The notes: generated from the sequence alone by a model not told the origin. Counted from the stretch's first letter, positions 47,933 to 58,856 are shown. The stretch is DNA of 64,000 nt from Actinomycetota bacterium (GCA_020161815.1 JAIUOP010000002.1:186001-250000), one strand, 5' to 3'. Numbers and translations are program-made.

Positions 47933-50782
47933 ATGTCGTCCGAGCGCCCCACGCCCACCGGTCCTCCGGCCCCCGAGCTGCGCATCCTGGAGTCCCGCAT
48001 CTACCGCGGCGGCAACATCTGGTCGTACGAGCCGGCCGTGCACCTCGTCGTCGACCTCGGCGTGCTCGAGGGCTACCCCACCGACACCCTGCCCGGCTTC
48101 ACCGACCGGCTCGTCGAGCTCCTCCCCGGCCTCGAGGCGCACAGCTGCTCCCGTGGTGTCCGAGGGGGCTTCGTCGAGCGCCTGCGCGAGGGGACCTGGC
48201 TCGGGCACGTCGCCGAGCACGTCGCGCTCCAGCTGCAGCAGGAGTGCGGGCACGACCTGCGCCGGGGCAAGACCCGGGAGGTCAAGGGGTCCCCCGGCCG
48301 CTACAACGTCATCTACGGCTTCCACGACGAGGGGGTGGGGCTCGCCGCCGGACAGCTCGCCGTGCGCCTCGTGAACGACCTGGTCGCCCCGGACCCGGAC
48401 TTCGACTTCCGGGGCGAGCTCGAGGCCTTCATCCGCCGCGCCGAGCGGCTGGCCTTCGGTCCCTCGACGAACGCCATCATCGAAGAGGCCATCAGCCGGG
48501 ACATCCCCTACATCCGGCTCAACGGCGCCAGCCTGGTGCAGCTGGGCCAGGGCGTCCACGCCCAGCGGATCCGGGCGACCATGACCTCCAAGACGAGCGC
48601 CCTCGCCGTCGACATCGCCGGCGACAAGGACCTCACGGCGACCCTCCTGGCCTCCGCGGGCCTCCCGGTGCCCAAGCAGCAGGTGATCCGCACCGAGGAC
48701 GGATCGGTCTCGGCGGCTCGCGAGGTCGGCTACCCCGTCGTCGTCAAGCCGCTCGACGGCAACCACGGCCGAGGCGTCGGCCTCAACCTGCGCGACGACG
48801 AGTCCGTGCGGGAGGCCTTCCGCGCCGCCAAGGCCCAGTCGCGCGGCGGCTACGTCATCGTCGAGTCCTTCATCACCGGCAAGGACTACCGCTGCCTCAT
48901 CGTCGGAGGGCGGATGCAGGCGATCGCCGAGCGCGTGCCCGCCCACGTGACCGGCGACGGCGTGCACACCATCAGCGAGCTCGTCGACATCACGAATGCC
49001 GACCCGCGCCGCGGCGTGGGGCACGAGAAGGTGCTGACCAAGATCGCCGTCGACGAGGCCGCGATCGAGCGGGTGCGTGCCCAGGGCTTCGAGCTGGACT
49101 CGGTGCCGGAGAAGGGGGTGATGGTCAAGCTCGCGCTCACCGGGAACATGTCCACCGGTGGCATCTCGATCGACCGGACCTTCGACGCCCACCCCGACAA
49201 CATCGAGATCGCCGAGGAGGCCGCGCGACTGGTCGGTCTCGACGTCGCCGGCATCGACTTCATCTGCCCCGACATCGCCTCGCCCGTGCGCGAGACCGGT
49301 GGCGCGATCTGCGAGGTCAATGCCGCACCCGGGTTCCGCATGCACACCCACCCGACGATCGGCGAACCCCAGTTCATCGCCAAGCCAGTGGTCGACCTCC
49401 TCTTCCCGCCGGGGGCGCCCAGCCGGGTGCCGATCGTCGCCGTGACCGGCACCAACGGCAAGACGACCACCTCGCGAATGATCGCCCACATCATGAAGGG
49501 CGTGGGCCGCAAGGTCGGCATGACCTCCACGGACGGCATCGTCATCGACGAGCGCCTGGTCTACAAGGCCGACGCCTCGGGTCCGCGGTCCGCTCGGATG
49601 GTCATGCAGAACCCGCGCGTCGACTTCGCGGTGCTGGAGGTGGCCCGCGGTGGGATCCTCCGCGAGGGGCTGGGCTACGACCGCAACGATGTCGCCGTCG
49701 TCACCAACGTGGCGGCCGATCACCTCGGCATGCGGGGCATCGACACGGTCGAGCAGCTGGCCGACGTCAAGGCGGTCGTCGTCGAGGCCGTGCCGCGGGA
49801 CGGATATGCCGTCCTCAACGCCGACGACCCGCTCGTGCGTCGCATGCGCCGCCGTTGCTCGGGCAGCATCGTGTGGTTCTCCACCGCTCCCCCCGGCTCC
49901 CGGGTCCGGGAGTTCATCGACGATCACTGCCGCCGGGGTGGCCGGGCCGTCGTCCTGGAGCCGACCGACCGGGGCGACATGATCGTCATCCGGCACGGTC
50001 GGCGCACCATGCAACTGGCTTGGACCCACCTGCTGCCGTCGACCCTCGGCGGCACGGCCATGTTCAACGTCGCCAACGCGATGGCGGCAGCCGGTGCCGC
50101 CTTCGCCGTCGGGACCGGCCTGCACGAGATCCGGCAGGGCCTGCGCACCTTCACGACGTCGTACTACCTCTCCCCCGGCCGGATGAACCTCGTCGACGTG
50201 CACAACGTCGAGGTCATCGTCGACTACTGCCACAACGCTCCCGGCATGAAGGTGCTCGGCGACTTCGTCGAGCGGTATGCCGCCCACAAGGAGGGGGCCG
50301 CCGAGTTCGGCAAGGTCTCACGGATCGGCATGATCGCCACGGCGGGAGACCGCCGCGACGACGACATGCGCGAGCTCGGCGCGATCGCTGCAGAGCACTT
50401 CGACGTCCTCGTCGTCCGTGAGGACGAGCGTCTGCGGGGTCGGCGCTCCGGGGAGACCTCGGCCCTGATCTCCGAGGGTGCGCACGCCCGGATGGCTGCC
50501 GGGGGTGCGCGTTGCGTCCAGGTCGAGGTGGTTCTCGACGAGACGTCCGCGGTGCGTCACGTCATGGCGAGGGCCAACCCGGGCGACCTGGTGGTGCTCT
50601 GCGTCGACAACCACGCCGCCGTCATGCAGGAGCTCGAGTCGATGACCCGCCAGGCCCAGCCGGGCAGCCACACCAATGACGGCATCGGCGATCCCGACCT
50701 TGATGCCGCCGAGCTCGAGCAGCGGGCCATCGAGGAGGGTGACAGCGCCACCGCCGCCGACACCAGCGCCCTCGACGCCTGA
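47933..50782 (+). CDS. cphA: cyanophycin synthetase CphA
   Basis: CphA polymerises Asp and Arg into the nitrogen store cyanophycin using ATP (949 aa). The N-domain (about 1-165) has ESRIYRGGNIWSYEPAVHL. The ATP-grasp domain (about 205-480) has VVKPLDGNHGRGVGLNL and VNAAPGFRMHTHP. The Mur-ligase-like domain (about 495-890) has VTGTNGKTTTSRMIAHIM, ARGGILREGLGYDRNDV and VVTNVAADHLG. Both synthetic active sites are present. The C-terminal 55 residues are an acidic, low-complexity extension beyond the usual end. It is convergent with the Mur-ligase/TPR gene. Confidence 0.97.
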   Translation: MSSERPTPTGPPAPELRILESRIYRGGNIWSYEPAVHLVVDLGVLEGYPTDTLPGFTDRLVELLPGLEAHSCSRGVRGGFVERLREGTWLGHVAEHVALQLQQECGHDLRRGKTREVKGSPGRYNVIYGFHDEGVGLAAGQLAVRLVNDLVAPDPDFDFRGELEAFIRRAERLAFGPSTNAIIEEAISRDIPYIRLNGASLVQLGQGVHAQRIRATMTSKTSALAVDIAGDKDLTATLLASAGLPVPKQQVIRTEDGSVSAAREVGYPVVVKPLDGNHGRGVGLNLRDDESVREAFRAAKAQSRGGYVIVESFITGKDYRCLIVGGRMQAIAERVPAHVTGDGVHTISELVDITNADPRRGVGHEKVLTKIAVDEAAIERVRAQGFELDSVPEKGVMVKLALTGNMSTGGISIDRTFDAHPDNIEIAEEAARLVGLDVAGIDFICPDIASPVRETGGAICEVNAAPGFRMHTHPTIGEPQFIAKPVVDLLFPPGAPSRVPIVAVTGTNGKTTTSRMIAHIMKGVGRKVGMTSTDGIVIDERLVYKADASGPRSARMVMQNPRVDFAVLEVARGGILREGLGYDRNDVAVVTNVAADHLGMRGIDTVEQLADVKAVVVEAVPRDGYAVLNADDPLVRRMRRRCSGSIVWFSTAPPGSRVREFIDDHCRRGGRAVVLEPTDRGDMIVIRHGRRTMQLAWTHLLPSTLGGTAMFNVANAMAAAGAAFAVGTGLHEIRQGLRTFTTSYYLSPGRMNLVDVHNVEVIVDYCHNAPGMKVLGDFVERYAAHKEGAAEFGKVSRIGMIATAGDRRDDDMRELGAIAAEHFDVLVVREDERLRGRRSGETSALISEGAHARMAAGGARCVQVEVVLDETSAVRHVMARANPGDLVVLCVDNHAAVMQELESMTRQAQPGSHTNDGIGDPDLDAAELEQRAIEEGDSATAADTSALDA

Positions 50783-50824
50783 GTGGTTCGGCCGGCGCCC
50801 AGCTGGCCCTCGCCTCGGCGTCCG

Positions 50825-50849
50825 GCCCGCCCAGACCGGTCAGGCGGGC
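50825..50849. terminator. possible bidirectional hairpin between convergent cphA and Mur-ligase/TPR genes
   Basis: The arms GCCCGCC (50825-50831) and GGCGGGC (50843-50849) flank an 11-base loop; the second arm is inside the last codons of the minus-strand gene. There is no T-run, so this is only a weak terminator candidate. Confidence 0.35.
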
Positions 50850-53074
50850 GTCGCGGGGTCGGGTTTCGCGCGCGCGGAGAGTTCGCGGGCGTATGCCGTG
50901 AGCGATCGCCGATAACCGGCGACGTCGGCATCCGAGGACTCCTCGGCGAGCACGGTGAGCAGGTCGGCGAGCGCCGTCGTGGGATCGCCGGCGTCGTGGC
51001 GGATGAGGGCGCGGAACATCTGCGTGCCGATGCTCGTCGGGTCCGCCTCGCTGGCCTCCTCGATGCGCGTGAGCGCCTCGTCGTGGCGCCCGAGGTTGCG
51101 CAGGCTGGAGGCCAGTTGGACCAGGCAGCGGTGGCGCAGCGGCTCCCGCAGGCCACCGGCAATGGCGGCCTCGTAGTGACCCACGGCCGTCTCCTCCTCG
51201 CCCGCCGCGTCGTGGGCGCCACCGAGCTCGAAGAGGACGACCGGGTCGCCGGGGTGCTCTGCCACAAGCGCCCGGGCGGCCACGATGCGTTCCCTGTCGT
51301 CGTCGATCTCCCACAGGGCATCGATACGGGCCTGGGCCGGGTGCTCACCCCGGGCGCGCCGCACCTTCGCGCGGATGTCGGCACCCTCGTCCGCGCGTCC
51401 ACCCTGCGCACGGATCCACTCCGCCAGGCCGACGCGGTCGGCATGGCACATGACGGCCAGCACGTCGCCGTCGTGCGCGGCCGAGTGGAGCAGCTCCAGG
51501 CCGGCAAGCTCCGTCGGCGCGGAGTCGACGTGCCCCACGCCGACCTCGGTGAGCCCGGCGCGCATCGGGGTCTCCATCTCCTCGGTGCTCCGCCCGCGCA
51601 GGTAGCGCTCCTTGTGGGCCAGGACGACCTGGTCCGCGCCGAGGCCGGCGATCCGACCCAGCGCCGTGAGGATGTCGTCGGTGCGGTCACCCGCCGTCCC
51701 AAGGGCCAGCCGGACCCGGGCGCCGGGCAGGGCCAGACCGCGGGACACCTCGAGGAGGGCCTCGAGCCCGGCTTCGTTGTGCGCGAGGTCGATGATCACC
51801 GTCGCCTGTCCGTCGGGAACGGGGATCGTGTAGGAGTTCAGGCGCCCGGCGTTGAGGCGCTCGTCCGGGGCGAAGGTGGCCAGGCCCTCGACCACGTCGG
51901 CTCGGGGCAACCCGATCGCCAGGGCGGCAGCGGCGCCCGCCAGGGCATTGGCGACGTTGTGGACGGCGAGGCCGCCGAAGGCCATCGGCAGGTCGGCCAA
52001 CGGGATCAGGCGGTCCGTGCCGCCGGACTGGTCGAGGACCGTCAGCCACCCGTCGACGAGGGTGATCGCCCGGCCACCGGCGCCGAGCGCCTCGCGGATG
52101 GCCGGGGAGTCCGGGTCAAGGGTGAAGACCCACGGTCGCGCGGGAGTGCCCGTGCGCATCGCCCAGACCCGCGGGTCGTCGCCGTTGAGGACACACCACC
52201 CCGTCGATCGCGTGATCCTCGTGATGATCGCCTTGACCTCGGCGAGCTGGTCGACGGTGTCGATGCCCTGCTGACCCAGGTGATCGGCCGACACGTTGGT
52301 CACCACCGAGACGTCGTTGTGGGTCACGCCCACGCCCTTGAGCAACATGCCGCCGCGCGCGGTCTCCAGGATGCCCAGCTCGACCCCCGGCGTCTCCAGG
52401 ACGGCGCGCGCGCCCGCCGGCCCGGAGTAGTCACCGGCCTCGACGAGCTCGCCCTGGGCGAGGACGCCATCGGTGGAACTCCAGGCGGTGCGCCGACCAG
52501 CGGTCATGCCGATGTGCGCGAGCAAGCGCGTGGTCGTCGTCTTCCCGTTGGTGCCGGTGACGGCGACAACGGGCACGCGGGGGTCGAGCAGCCGCGGCGG
52601 CTCCCCCACTTCGGCCTGCGTGATCCGCCGCGCGGTCGCGTCCAGCACCGAGGCCGCGTCCTCGCCGGCGAAGAGCCGACACAGGGCCGGCGCCAGTGCC
52701 TCACCGAAGGCCTGCGCAGGCCCACGGCGTCGCCACACGACCGCCACGACGACCTCGTCGGCTGTCGTCCCGCTCCTCGTTCGGACCCCGACGCGGCGCA
52801 CACCGGCTGCCGCGGCCAGCCGCCGGACGAAGCGCTCCACGAGTCGGGCGAGGGCGCGTTGCCGAGCGGTGCCTCCGGCCGGGGCCGCGGCGAACCGCGT
52901 CATCCCCAGGGCACCTGCCACCGCCGACACCTCGCCCGGGGCCGCGGCGAGCGGTCCGGGCATGCCCAGCACCACCTTGAGTGCGGGGCGGGTGAAGTAG
53001 AGGTTGGGACCCTCGAGCAGGCGCACCTCTCGCGCCTCGATCGTGGGTCCGCCGGCAGCGGCCTGGTCCGTCAC
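50840..53074 (-). CDS. cyanophycin-synthetase-like Mur ligase lacking ATP-grasp, fused to a C-terminal TPR domain
   Basis: This 744-aa protein has a short N-terminal piece (VRLLEGPNLYFTRPALK) resembling the CphA N-domain, then no ATP-grasp. It has a complete Mur-ligase module with P-loop VTGTNGKTTTTRLLAH (about 168-183), ARGGMLLKGVGVTHNDV, VVTNVSADHLGQQGID and IIDLAHNEAGLEALL. Residues about 580-744 are TPR repeats (DPVVLFELGGAHDAAGEEETAVGHYEAAI, LASSLRNLGRHDEALTRIEEA, given in parts). The reaction is unknown; ligation of a carboxylate to an amine or dipeptide is inferred. GTG 53074 lies 7 bases after TAGGCT (53082-53087), so it is probably leaderless. It is convergent with cphA. Confidence 0.88.
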   Translation of the reverse strand: MTDQAAAGGPTIEAREVRLLEGPNLYFTRPALKVVLGMPGPLAAAPGEVSAVAGALGMTRFAAAPAGGTARQRALARLVERFVRRLAAAAGVRRVGVRTRSGTTADEVVVAVVWRRRGPAQAFGEALAPALCRLFAGEDAASVLDATARRITQAEVGEPPRLLDPRVPVVAVTGTNGKTTTTRLLAHIGMTAGRRTAWSSTDGVLAQGELVEAGDYSGPAGARAVLETPGVELGILETARGGMLLKGVGVTHNDVSVVTNVSADHLGQQGIDTVDQLAEVKAIITRITRSTGWCVLNGDDPRVWAMRTGTPARPWVFTLDPDSPAIREALGAGGRAITLVDGWLTVLDQSGGTDRLIPLADLPMAFGGLAVHNVANALAGAAAALAIGLPRADVVEGLATFAPDERLNAGRLNSYTIPVPDGQATVIIDLAHNEAGLEALLEVSRGLALPGARVRLALGTAGDRTDDILTALGRIAGLGADQVVLAHKERYLRGRSTEEMETPMRAGLTEVGVGHVDSAPTELAGLELLHSAAHDGDVLAVMCHADRVGLAEWIRAQGGRADEGADIRAKVRRARGEHPAQARIDALWEIDDDRERIVAARALVAEHPGDPVVLFELGGAHDAAGEEETAVGHYEAAIAGGLREPLRHRCLVQLASSLRNLGRHDEALTRIEEASEADPTSIGTQMFRALIRHDAGDPTTALADLLTVLAEESSDADVAGYRRSLTAYARELSARAKPDPATPA

Positions 53075-53115
53075 AGGCGGGAGCCTAGTGGCGTTCCCTC
53101 TGCGCGTGGGACCGC

Positions 53116-53874
53116 TCAGACACCCATGGCGTGAAAGCCGCCGTCGACGTGGACGATCTCCCCTGTGGTCGCCGGGAACCAGTCGGAGAGCAGGGCCACG
53201 CAGGCCCGGGCCGCCGCCACCGGGTCGTTGACATCCCAGCCGAGCGGCGCGCGCGTCCCCCACGCCTCCTCGAACTGCTCGAAGCCCGGGATCGACTTGG
53301 CGGCCGTGGTCCGGATCGGGCCGGCCGACACCAGGTTGCAGCGGACGCCCCGGGGGCCCAGGTCGCGGGCGAGATAGCGGTTCGTCGCCTCGAAGGCGGC
53401 CTTGGCCACGCCCATCCAGTCATAGACCGGCCACGCGTAGCGCGCGTCGAAGGTCAGGCCCACCACGCTCGACCCTTCCCCCATCAACGGCAGGCTCGCC
53501 TTGGCCAGGGCCTGCAGCGAGAAGGCCGAGATCTGCACCGCCGTGGACACGTCCTCCCAGCCGGCCTCCATGAAGTTGAAGGCCCCCTGCGGGGCAAACC
53601 CGATCGAGTGCACCACCCCGTCCAGGTGCGGCACGTGCTCCTTGACGCGCTCCGTCAGGGCGGCGAGGTCGTCCTCGTTCGCGACATCGAGCTCGACGAC
53701 CGGGGGCGTGACCGGCAGCCGCTTGGCGATCGTCGAGGTGATCCGCATGGTGCGACCGAAGGAGGTGAGCACCACCTCGGCGCCCTCCTCCTGAGCCAGG
53801 CGAGCCACGTGGAAGGCGATCGAGGAGTCCATGAGGACACCGGTGATGAGGAGCTTCTTGCCGTCGAGGAGCAT
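53116..53874 (-). CDS. fabI: enoyl-[acyl-carrier-protein] reductase (NADH) FabI/InhA type
   Basis: This 252-aa SDR enzyme performs the last reduction of fatty-acid elongation. Features are LLITGVLMDSSIAFHVAR for NADH binding, SIGFAPQGAF, YAWPVYDWMGVAKAAFEATNRYLA with the catalytic Tyr-x6-Lys and GPIRTTAAKSIPGF. The FabI-specific spacing Y-x6-K separates it from ordinary SDR (Y-x3-K). It follows fabG by 36 bp, giving the mycobacterial-like fabG-fabI pair. It would be the triclosan/isoniazid target class; sensitivity cannot be read from sequence. Confidence 0.96.
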   Translation of the reverse strand: MLLDGKKLLITGVLMDSSIAFHVARLAQEEGAEVVLTSFGRTMRITSTIAKRLPVTPPVVELDVANEDDLAALTERVKEHVPHLDGVVHSIGFAPQGAFNFMEAGWEDVSTAVQISAFSLQALAKASLPLMGEGSSVVGLTFDARYAWPVYDWMGVAKAAFEATNRYLARDLGPRGVRCNLVSAGPIRTTAAKSIPGFEQFEEAWGTRAPLGWDVNDPVAAARACVALLSDWFPATTGEIVHVDGGFHAMGV

Positions 53875-53910
53875 GTCCGTCCTTGGGTCGATGGAGTCGG
53901 AGGTGGGGAG

Positions 53911-55061
<1,151 letters not shown>

Positions 55062-55069
55062 GGACGCCC

Positions 55070-56071
55070 TCACCCACCGATGGCCGACATCGGGCGGTCC
55101 GGCTGGACGAAGCGTGGCCCGTCGATGCCGTGCCCGGCGGCCTTGCGGGCCATCTCCTCGATCATCAGCTGCCCGAGCTCGTCGTCGGTCGCGCCGTCGC
55201 GCAGCGGGCCCCGCAGGTCGACCTCCCGGCGGGCGAAGAGGCAGTTGCGCAGCTGGCCGTCGGCGGTCAGGCGCACCCGGTCGCAGGCCGCGCAGAACGG
55301 CGCCGTGACGCTGGCGATGATCCCGACGATGGCCGGCCCGCCGTCGACGAGGAAGGTCTCGGCCGGGGCACTTCCCCGCGACGGCACCGGGGTGAGGGTG
55401 AACCGCTCGCCCAGACGCTGGAGCAGCTCGGCCTGGGTGACCATGAGTCCGCGGTCCCATGCGTGCTGGGCATCGAGCGGCATCTGCTCGATGAAGCGCA
55501 GCTCGTAGCCACGGTCGAGGCACCACTGGAGCAGCTCGGGGGCGTCGACGTCGTTGACCCCACGCATCGCCACGGCATTGACCTTGACCGGGGTCAGTCC
55601 GGCCTCGGCGGCTGCAGCCAGCCCACGGACGACGTCGTCGAGGCGGTCCCGGCGCGTCAGTCGCTGGAAGTGCTCCGGGTCCGTGGTGTCGAGACTGACG
55701 TTGACCCGGTCCAGGCCGGCTTCCGCGAGGGCGGCCGCCACCTTGTCGAGGCCGACCCCGTTGGTGGTCATCGCGATCCGGGGCCGCGGGCGCAGGCCGG
55801 CGATCCCGGCGACGAGGTCGACCAGGCTACGACGCAGCAGCGGCTCGCCGCCGGTGAGCCGGACCGACTCGATGCCCAGGCCGACGAGGACGCCGACGAG
55901 GCGGAGCAGCTCCTCGTCCGTGAGCATCTCCGGCTTGGGCATCCAGGCCAAGCCCTCGGCCGGCATGCAGTAGGTGCAGCGCAGGTTGCAGCGATCGGTC
56001 ACCGAGACACGCAGGTCTCGGCCGATCCGGCCGAAGCGGTCGACGAGGCGGGGCTGGTCAGTGGGTGGCAT
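55070..56071 (-). CDS. moaA: GTP 3',8-cyclase MoaA (molybdenum cofactor)
   Basis: MoaA is the radical-SAM enzyme that starts molybdopterin synthesis from GTP (333 aa). The SAM cluster is in VTDRCNLRCTYCMPAEGL (CxxxCxxC). The second 4Fe-4S cluster is in FCAACDRVRLTADGQLRNCLF, and the protein ends in the catalytically needed Gly-Gly. Other motifs are LTGGEPLLRR and NVSLDTTDPEHF. TAGATT (minus strand, 56081-56086) is 9 bases before ATG 56071, so any leader is at most a few bases. No moaC or other moa gene is in the window. Confidence 0.96.
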   Translation of the reverse strand: MPPTDQPRLVDRFGRIGRDLRVSVTDRCNLRCTYCMPAEGLAWMPKPEMLTDEELLRLVGVLVGLGIESVRLTGGEPLLRRSLVDLVAGIAGLRPRPRIAMTTNGVGLDKVAAALAEAGLDRVNVSLDTTDPEHFQRLTRRDRLDDVVRGLAAAAEAGLTPVKVNAVAMRGVNDVDAPELLQWCLDRGYELRFIEQMPLDAQHAWDRGLMVTQAELLQRLGERFTLTPVPSRGSAPAETFLVDGGPAIVGIIASVTAPFCAACDRVRLTADGQLRNCLFARREVDLRGPLRDGATDDELGQLMIEEMARKAAGHGIDGPRFVQPDRPMSAIGG

Positions 56072-56105
56072 GAGGGCACCAATCTACGACGGGTACCGTG
56101 GCGGG
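56072..56105. promoter_or_regulatory. 34-bp divergent moaA/SURF1 promoter region
   Basis: TAGATT for moaA (minus, 56081-56086) and TACCGT for SURF1 (plus, 56094-56099) lie back to back. The SURF1 GTG is 6 bases from its hexamer. Each promoter's upstream elements must overlap the other gene. Confidence 0.5.
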
Positions 56106-56918
56106 GTGCTCCGCAGGCTCCTGACACCGCGTTGGCTGGGAGCCCTCGCCCTCGCGGTGCTCGCCGCCTTCACCTGCTACCACCTCGGGCAGTGGCAGTA
56201 CGGCCGGTACGTCTACAAGGCCGAGCGCAATGCCCGACTGGACGCGAACTACCGCGCGGAGCCCCTGCCCCTCACGGACGTGCTGGGTGAGGGCCCGCTC
56301 CCGATCACCGAGCAGTGGACGAGGGTGACGGCCACCGGTGCGTATGCCGCGACCGACCACCTCTACGTGCGGAACCGGCCCAACGGCGGCGTCTACGGCT
56401 TCGAGCTGGTCACCCCGTTCCGACTGCTCGACGGCAGCGTCGTGCTCGTGGACCGCGGGTGGGTCGCCAACGCCAAGGAGGGCGCCGACGTGCTGCCGAG
56501 CGTGCCGCTGCCCCCCAGGGGTCAGGTCACCCTCACCGGCTGGGCCCTGCCGAGCGAGGAGGGGCGCGGACGATCCCTGCCCAAGGGCCAGCTCGACGCG
56601 ATCAACCTCGCCGAGGCAGGCAAGGCCACGGGCGAGCCCCTCCTCGGGGGGTACGTCCTGCTCCAGGACGAGCTGCTCGCCTCGGGCGGCTCCCCGGCAC
56701 GCCCTCAAGCGCTCGAACCCCCGGACCGCTCGCTGGGCCCGCACCAGGCCTATGCCTTCCAGTGGTGGCTGACGATGCCGTTGGGCTTCGTGCTGGTGTG
56801 GTTCGGCATTCGCCGGGAACTGCGCCTCGAGGCGGAGGAGGCCGGGGCGCCCGAGGGAGCAGGCTCGACTCCGGTCACGCCGAAGAAGGTGCGGATCTGG
56901 GACGAGGAGGACGGCTGA
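56106..56918 (+). CDS. SURF1-family cytochrome oxidase biogenesis protein
   Basis: This 270-aa protein has an N-terminal helix (about 10-28, [24 protein letters not shown]) and a C-terminal helix (about 218-235) around an external domain. [45 protein letters not shown] and [22 protein letters not shown] are SURF1 signatures. It helps assemble haem a/copper sites in cytochrome c oxidase. The start is supported by the leaderless hexamer. The last 35 residues are a charged cytoplasmic tail. It is convergent with the ABC exporter. Confidence 0.93.
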   Translation: MLRRLLTPRWLGALALAVLAAFTCYHLGQWQYGRYVYKAERNARLDANYRAEPLPLTDVLGEGPLPITEQWTRVTATGAYAATDHLYVRNRPNGGVYGFELVTPFRLLDGSVVLVDRGWVANAKEGADVLPSVPLPPRGQVTLTGWALPSEEGRGRSLPKGQLDAINLAEAGKATGEPLLGGYVLLQDELLASGGSPARPQALEPPDRSLGPHQAYAFQWWLTMPLGFVLVWFGIRRELRLEAEEAGAPEGAGSTPVTPKKVRIWDEEDG

Positions 56919-56928
56919 TCACGCACCA

Positions 56929-58797
56929 TCAGGCCCGCGCGGGCTCCTGGAACTGCGTGCGGTAGAGGTCGGCATACAGCCCGCTCCGGTCGAGCAGCTC
57001 ACCATGGGTGCCCGACTCGACGACCTGGCCCTCGTCGAGGACGAGGATCTGGTCGGCACCCCGCACGGTCGAGAGCCGGTGCGCGATGACGACGGCAGTG
57101 CGACCACGGAGGGCCTCGTCCAGGGCTCGCTGCAGCGCGGCCTCGGACTCGCTGTCGAGGTGGGCCGTGGCTTCGTCGAGGACGAGCAGTCCGGGCCCCT
57201 TGAGCAGGAGCCGCGCGATGGCCAGCCGCTGCTTCTCCCCGCCGGAGAGTCGGTGCCCGCGGTCACCGACGACGGTGTCCAGCCCCTCGGGGAGGGACCG
57301 GACGAGCGGGCCCACCTGGGCCGCCTCCAGGGCGTGCCACATCTGTTCCTCGGTGGCCTGGGGCGCGGCATACCGGAGGTTGGCGCGGATCGTGTCGTGG
57401 AAGAGGTGGGCCTCCTGGGTGACGACGCCCACGGTGTCGTGGATCGACTCCAGCGTCGCCTGGCGCAGGTCGACGCCGTTGATCCGCACGGATCCCACGG
57501 TGGGGTCGTAGAGCCGCGAGAGCAGGCCGGTGAGGGTGGTCTTGCCGGCACCGCTGGGACCGACGAGGGCGACGAGCGCGCCCGGCGGCACCACGAAGGA
57601 GACATCCGAGAGGACCGGTCCGCCACCGCGTCGGTCACCGACGGCCTGGCCCTCGAGCGAGGCCATCGAGACCTGGTCCGCGCTCGGGTAGGAGAAGCCC
57701 ACCCTGTCGACCTCGACGTGCACGGGGGCGCTGGGCAGCGGCCGGGCGTCGGGCGCCTCGGCCACGAGCGGCTTGAGGTCGAGCACCTCGAAGACGCGGG
57801 AGAAGGAGACGAGCGCGGTCATGACGTCGACGCGCACGTTGGAGATCGCGGTCAGCGGCCCGTAGAGGCGGACGAGCAGGGTGGTCAGGGCGAGGAGCGT
57901 GCCGATGGTGAGCGTGCCGTCGACGACCTGCAGGCCTCCGAAGCCGTAGACGATCGCGGTGCCGAGGCTGGCGACGGTCGTCATGGCGATGAAGAACACG
58001 TTGCGGTTCATCGCGATGCGCACACCGATGTCGCGCACGCGACCGGCGCGGACGGCATACTCCTCGTCCTCGCTGGCGGGGCGACCGAAGAGCTTGACCA
58101 GGAGCGCACCGGCGACGTTGAAGCGCTCGGTCATCCGCCCGGACAGCTCCGCGTTGAGGCCCATCTGCTCGTGCGTCAGGGCGGCAAGGCGGCGACCCAT
58201 GACCCGGGCCGGGATGAGAAACAGGGGCACCAAGGCCAGAGCGGCCAGGGTGAGCGGCCAGGACAGGGTGAACATCGCGCCGAGGATGAGGACGAGGGTG
58301 ATGACATTGCTCACCGTGTTGGAGAGCACGGACGTGAAGGCACCCTGGGCTCCGATGACGTCGCTGCCGAGCCGGGAGACGAGGGCTCCGGTCTGCGTGC
58401 GGGTGAAGAAGGCGATCGGCTGGCGCAGGACGTGCCCGAAGACCTGGGTGCGCAGGTCGTAGATGAGGCCTTCACCGATGCGGGCAGAGAACCACCGCTC
58501 GAGCATCCCGACGGCGGCGCTGACCAGGGCCAGCAGTGCCACGAGCAAGGAGAGCCGGACGACCAGGCCACGGTCGCCGCCGACGATGCCGTCGTCGACG
58601 AGCGACTTCAGCAGCAGCGGCGTGGCGACGACGAGCACCGAGTCGAGCACGACGAAGACGAGGAAGGCGGCGATGCGGCCGCGGTAGGGCACGGCATACG
58701 ACAGGACCCGCCGGGTCGTGCCCGGCGCCAGCTCGACGTGCTTGACGCTGGAGTCCCGGGTGAGGCTGTGGATGACCTGCCAGTTGCCCATGCTCAC
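56929..58797 (-). CDS. ABC transporter, type-I exporter (multidrug/lipid type), fused permease-ATPase
   Basis: This 622-aa half-transporter has six transmembrane helices (about 35-330), with the Q-loop coupling region [18 protein letters not shown], then the ATPase. The ATPase has Walker [11 protein letters not shown]-loop VTQEAHLFH, signature [12 protein letters not shown], Walker [13 protein letters not shown] and H-loop IAHRLST. Fusion and order are typical of bacterial multidrug or lipid exporters that act as homodimers. The GTG start at 58797 or ATG 58791 is not settled by any ribosome site. The substrate is unknown. Confidence 0.94.
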   Translation of the reverse strand: MSMGNWQVIHSLTRDSSVKHVELAPGTTRRVLSYAVPYRGRIAAFLVFVVLDSVLVVATPLLLKSLVDDGIVGGDRGLVVRLSLLVALLALVSAAVGMLERWFSARIGEGLIYDLRTQVFGHVLRQPIAFFTRTQTGALVSRLGSDVIGAQGAFTSVLSNTVSNVITLVLILGAMFTLSWPLTLAALALVPLFLIPARVMGRRLAALTHEQMGLNAELSGRMTERFNVAGALLVKLFGRPASEDEEYAVRAGRVRDIGVRIAMNRNVFFIAMTTVASLGTAIVYGFGGLQVVDGTLTIGTLLALTTLLVRLYGPLTAISNVRVDVMTALVSFSRVFEVLDLKPLVAEAPDARPLPSAPVHVEVDRVGFSYPSADQVSMASLEGQAVGDRRGGGPVLSDVSFVVPPGALVALVGPSGAGKTTLTGLLSRLYDPTVGSVRINGVDLRQATLESIHDTVGVVTQEAHLFHDTIRANLRYAAPQATEEQMWHALEAAQVGPLVRSLPEGLDTVVGDRGHRLSGGEKQRLAIARLLLKGPGLLVLDEATAHLDSESEAALQRALDEALRGRTAVVIAHRLSTVRGADQILVLDEGQVVESGTHGELLDRSGLYADLYRTQFQEPARA

Positions 58798-58831
58798 GTG
58801 CGTCGTTCCTCTCGTCGGGGCCAGTCAACCA

Positions 58832-58856
58832 CTCGGGAGCGACAGGCATTCCCGAG
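58832..58856. promoter_or_regulatory. inverted repeat between the ABC exporter and the TrpB-like gene
   Basis: The arms CTCGGGA (58832-58838) and TCCCGAG (58850-58856) flank 11 bases in the 135-bp divergent gap. It could be an operator for a dimeric repressor of the exporter or part of the TrpB-like leader. No family match is evident. Confidence 0.35.

Noticed and set aside
47912..50287. 791-codon minus-strand open frame opposite cphA
   Set aside because: Low-complexity shadow of cphA.
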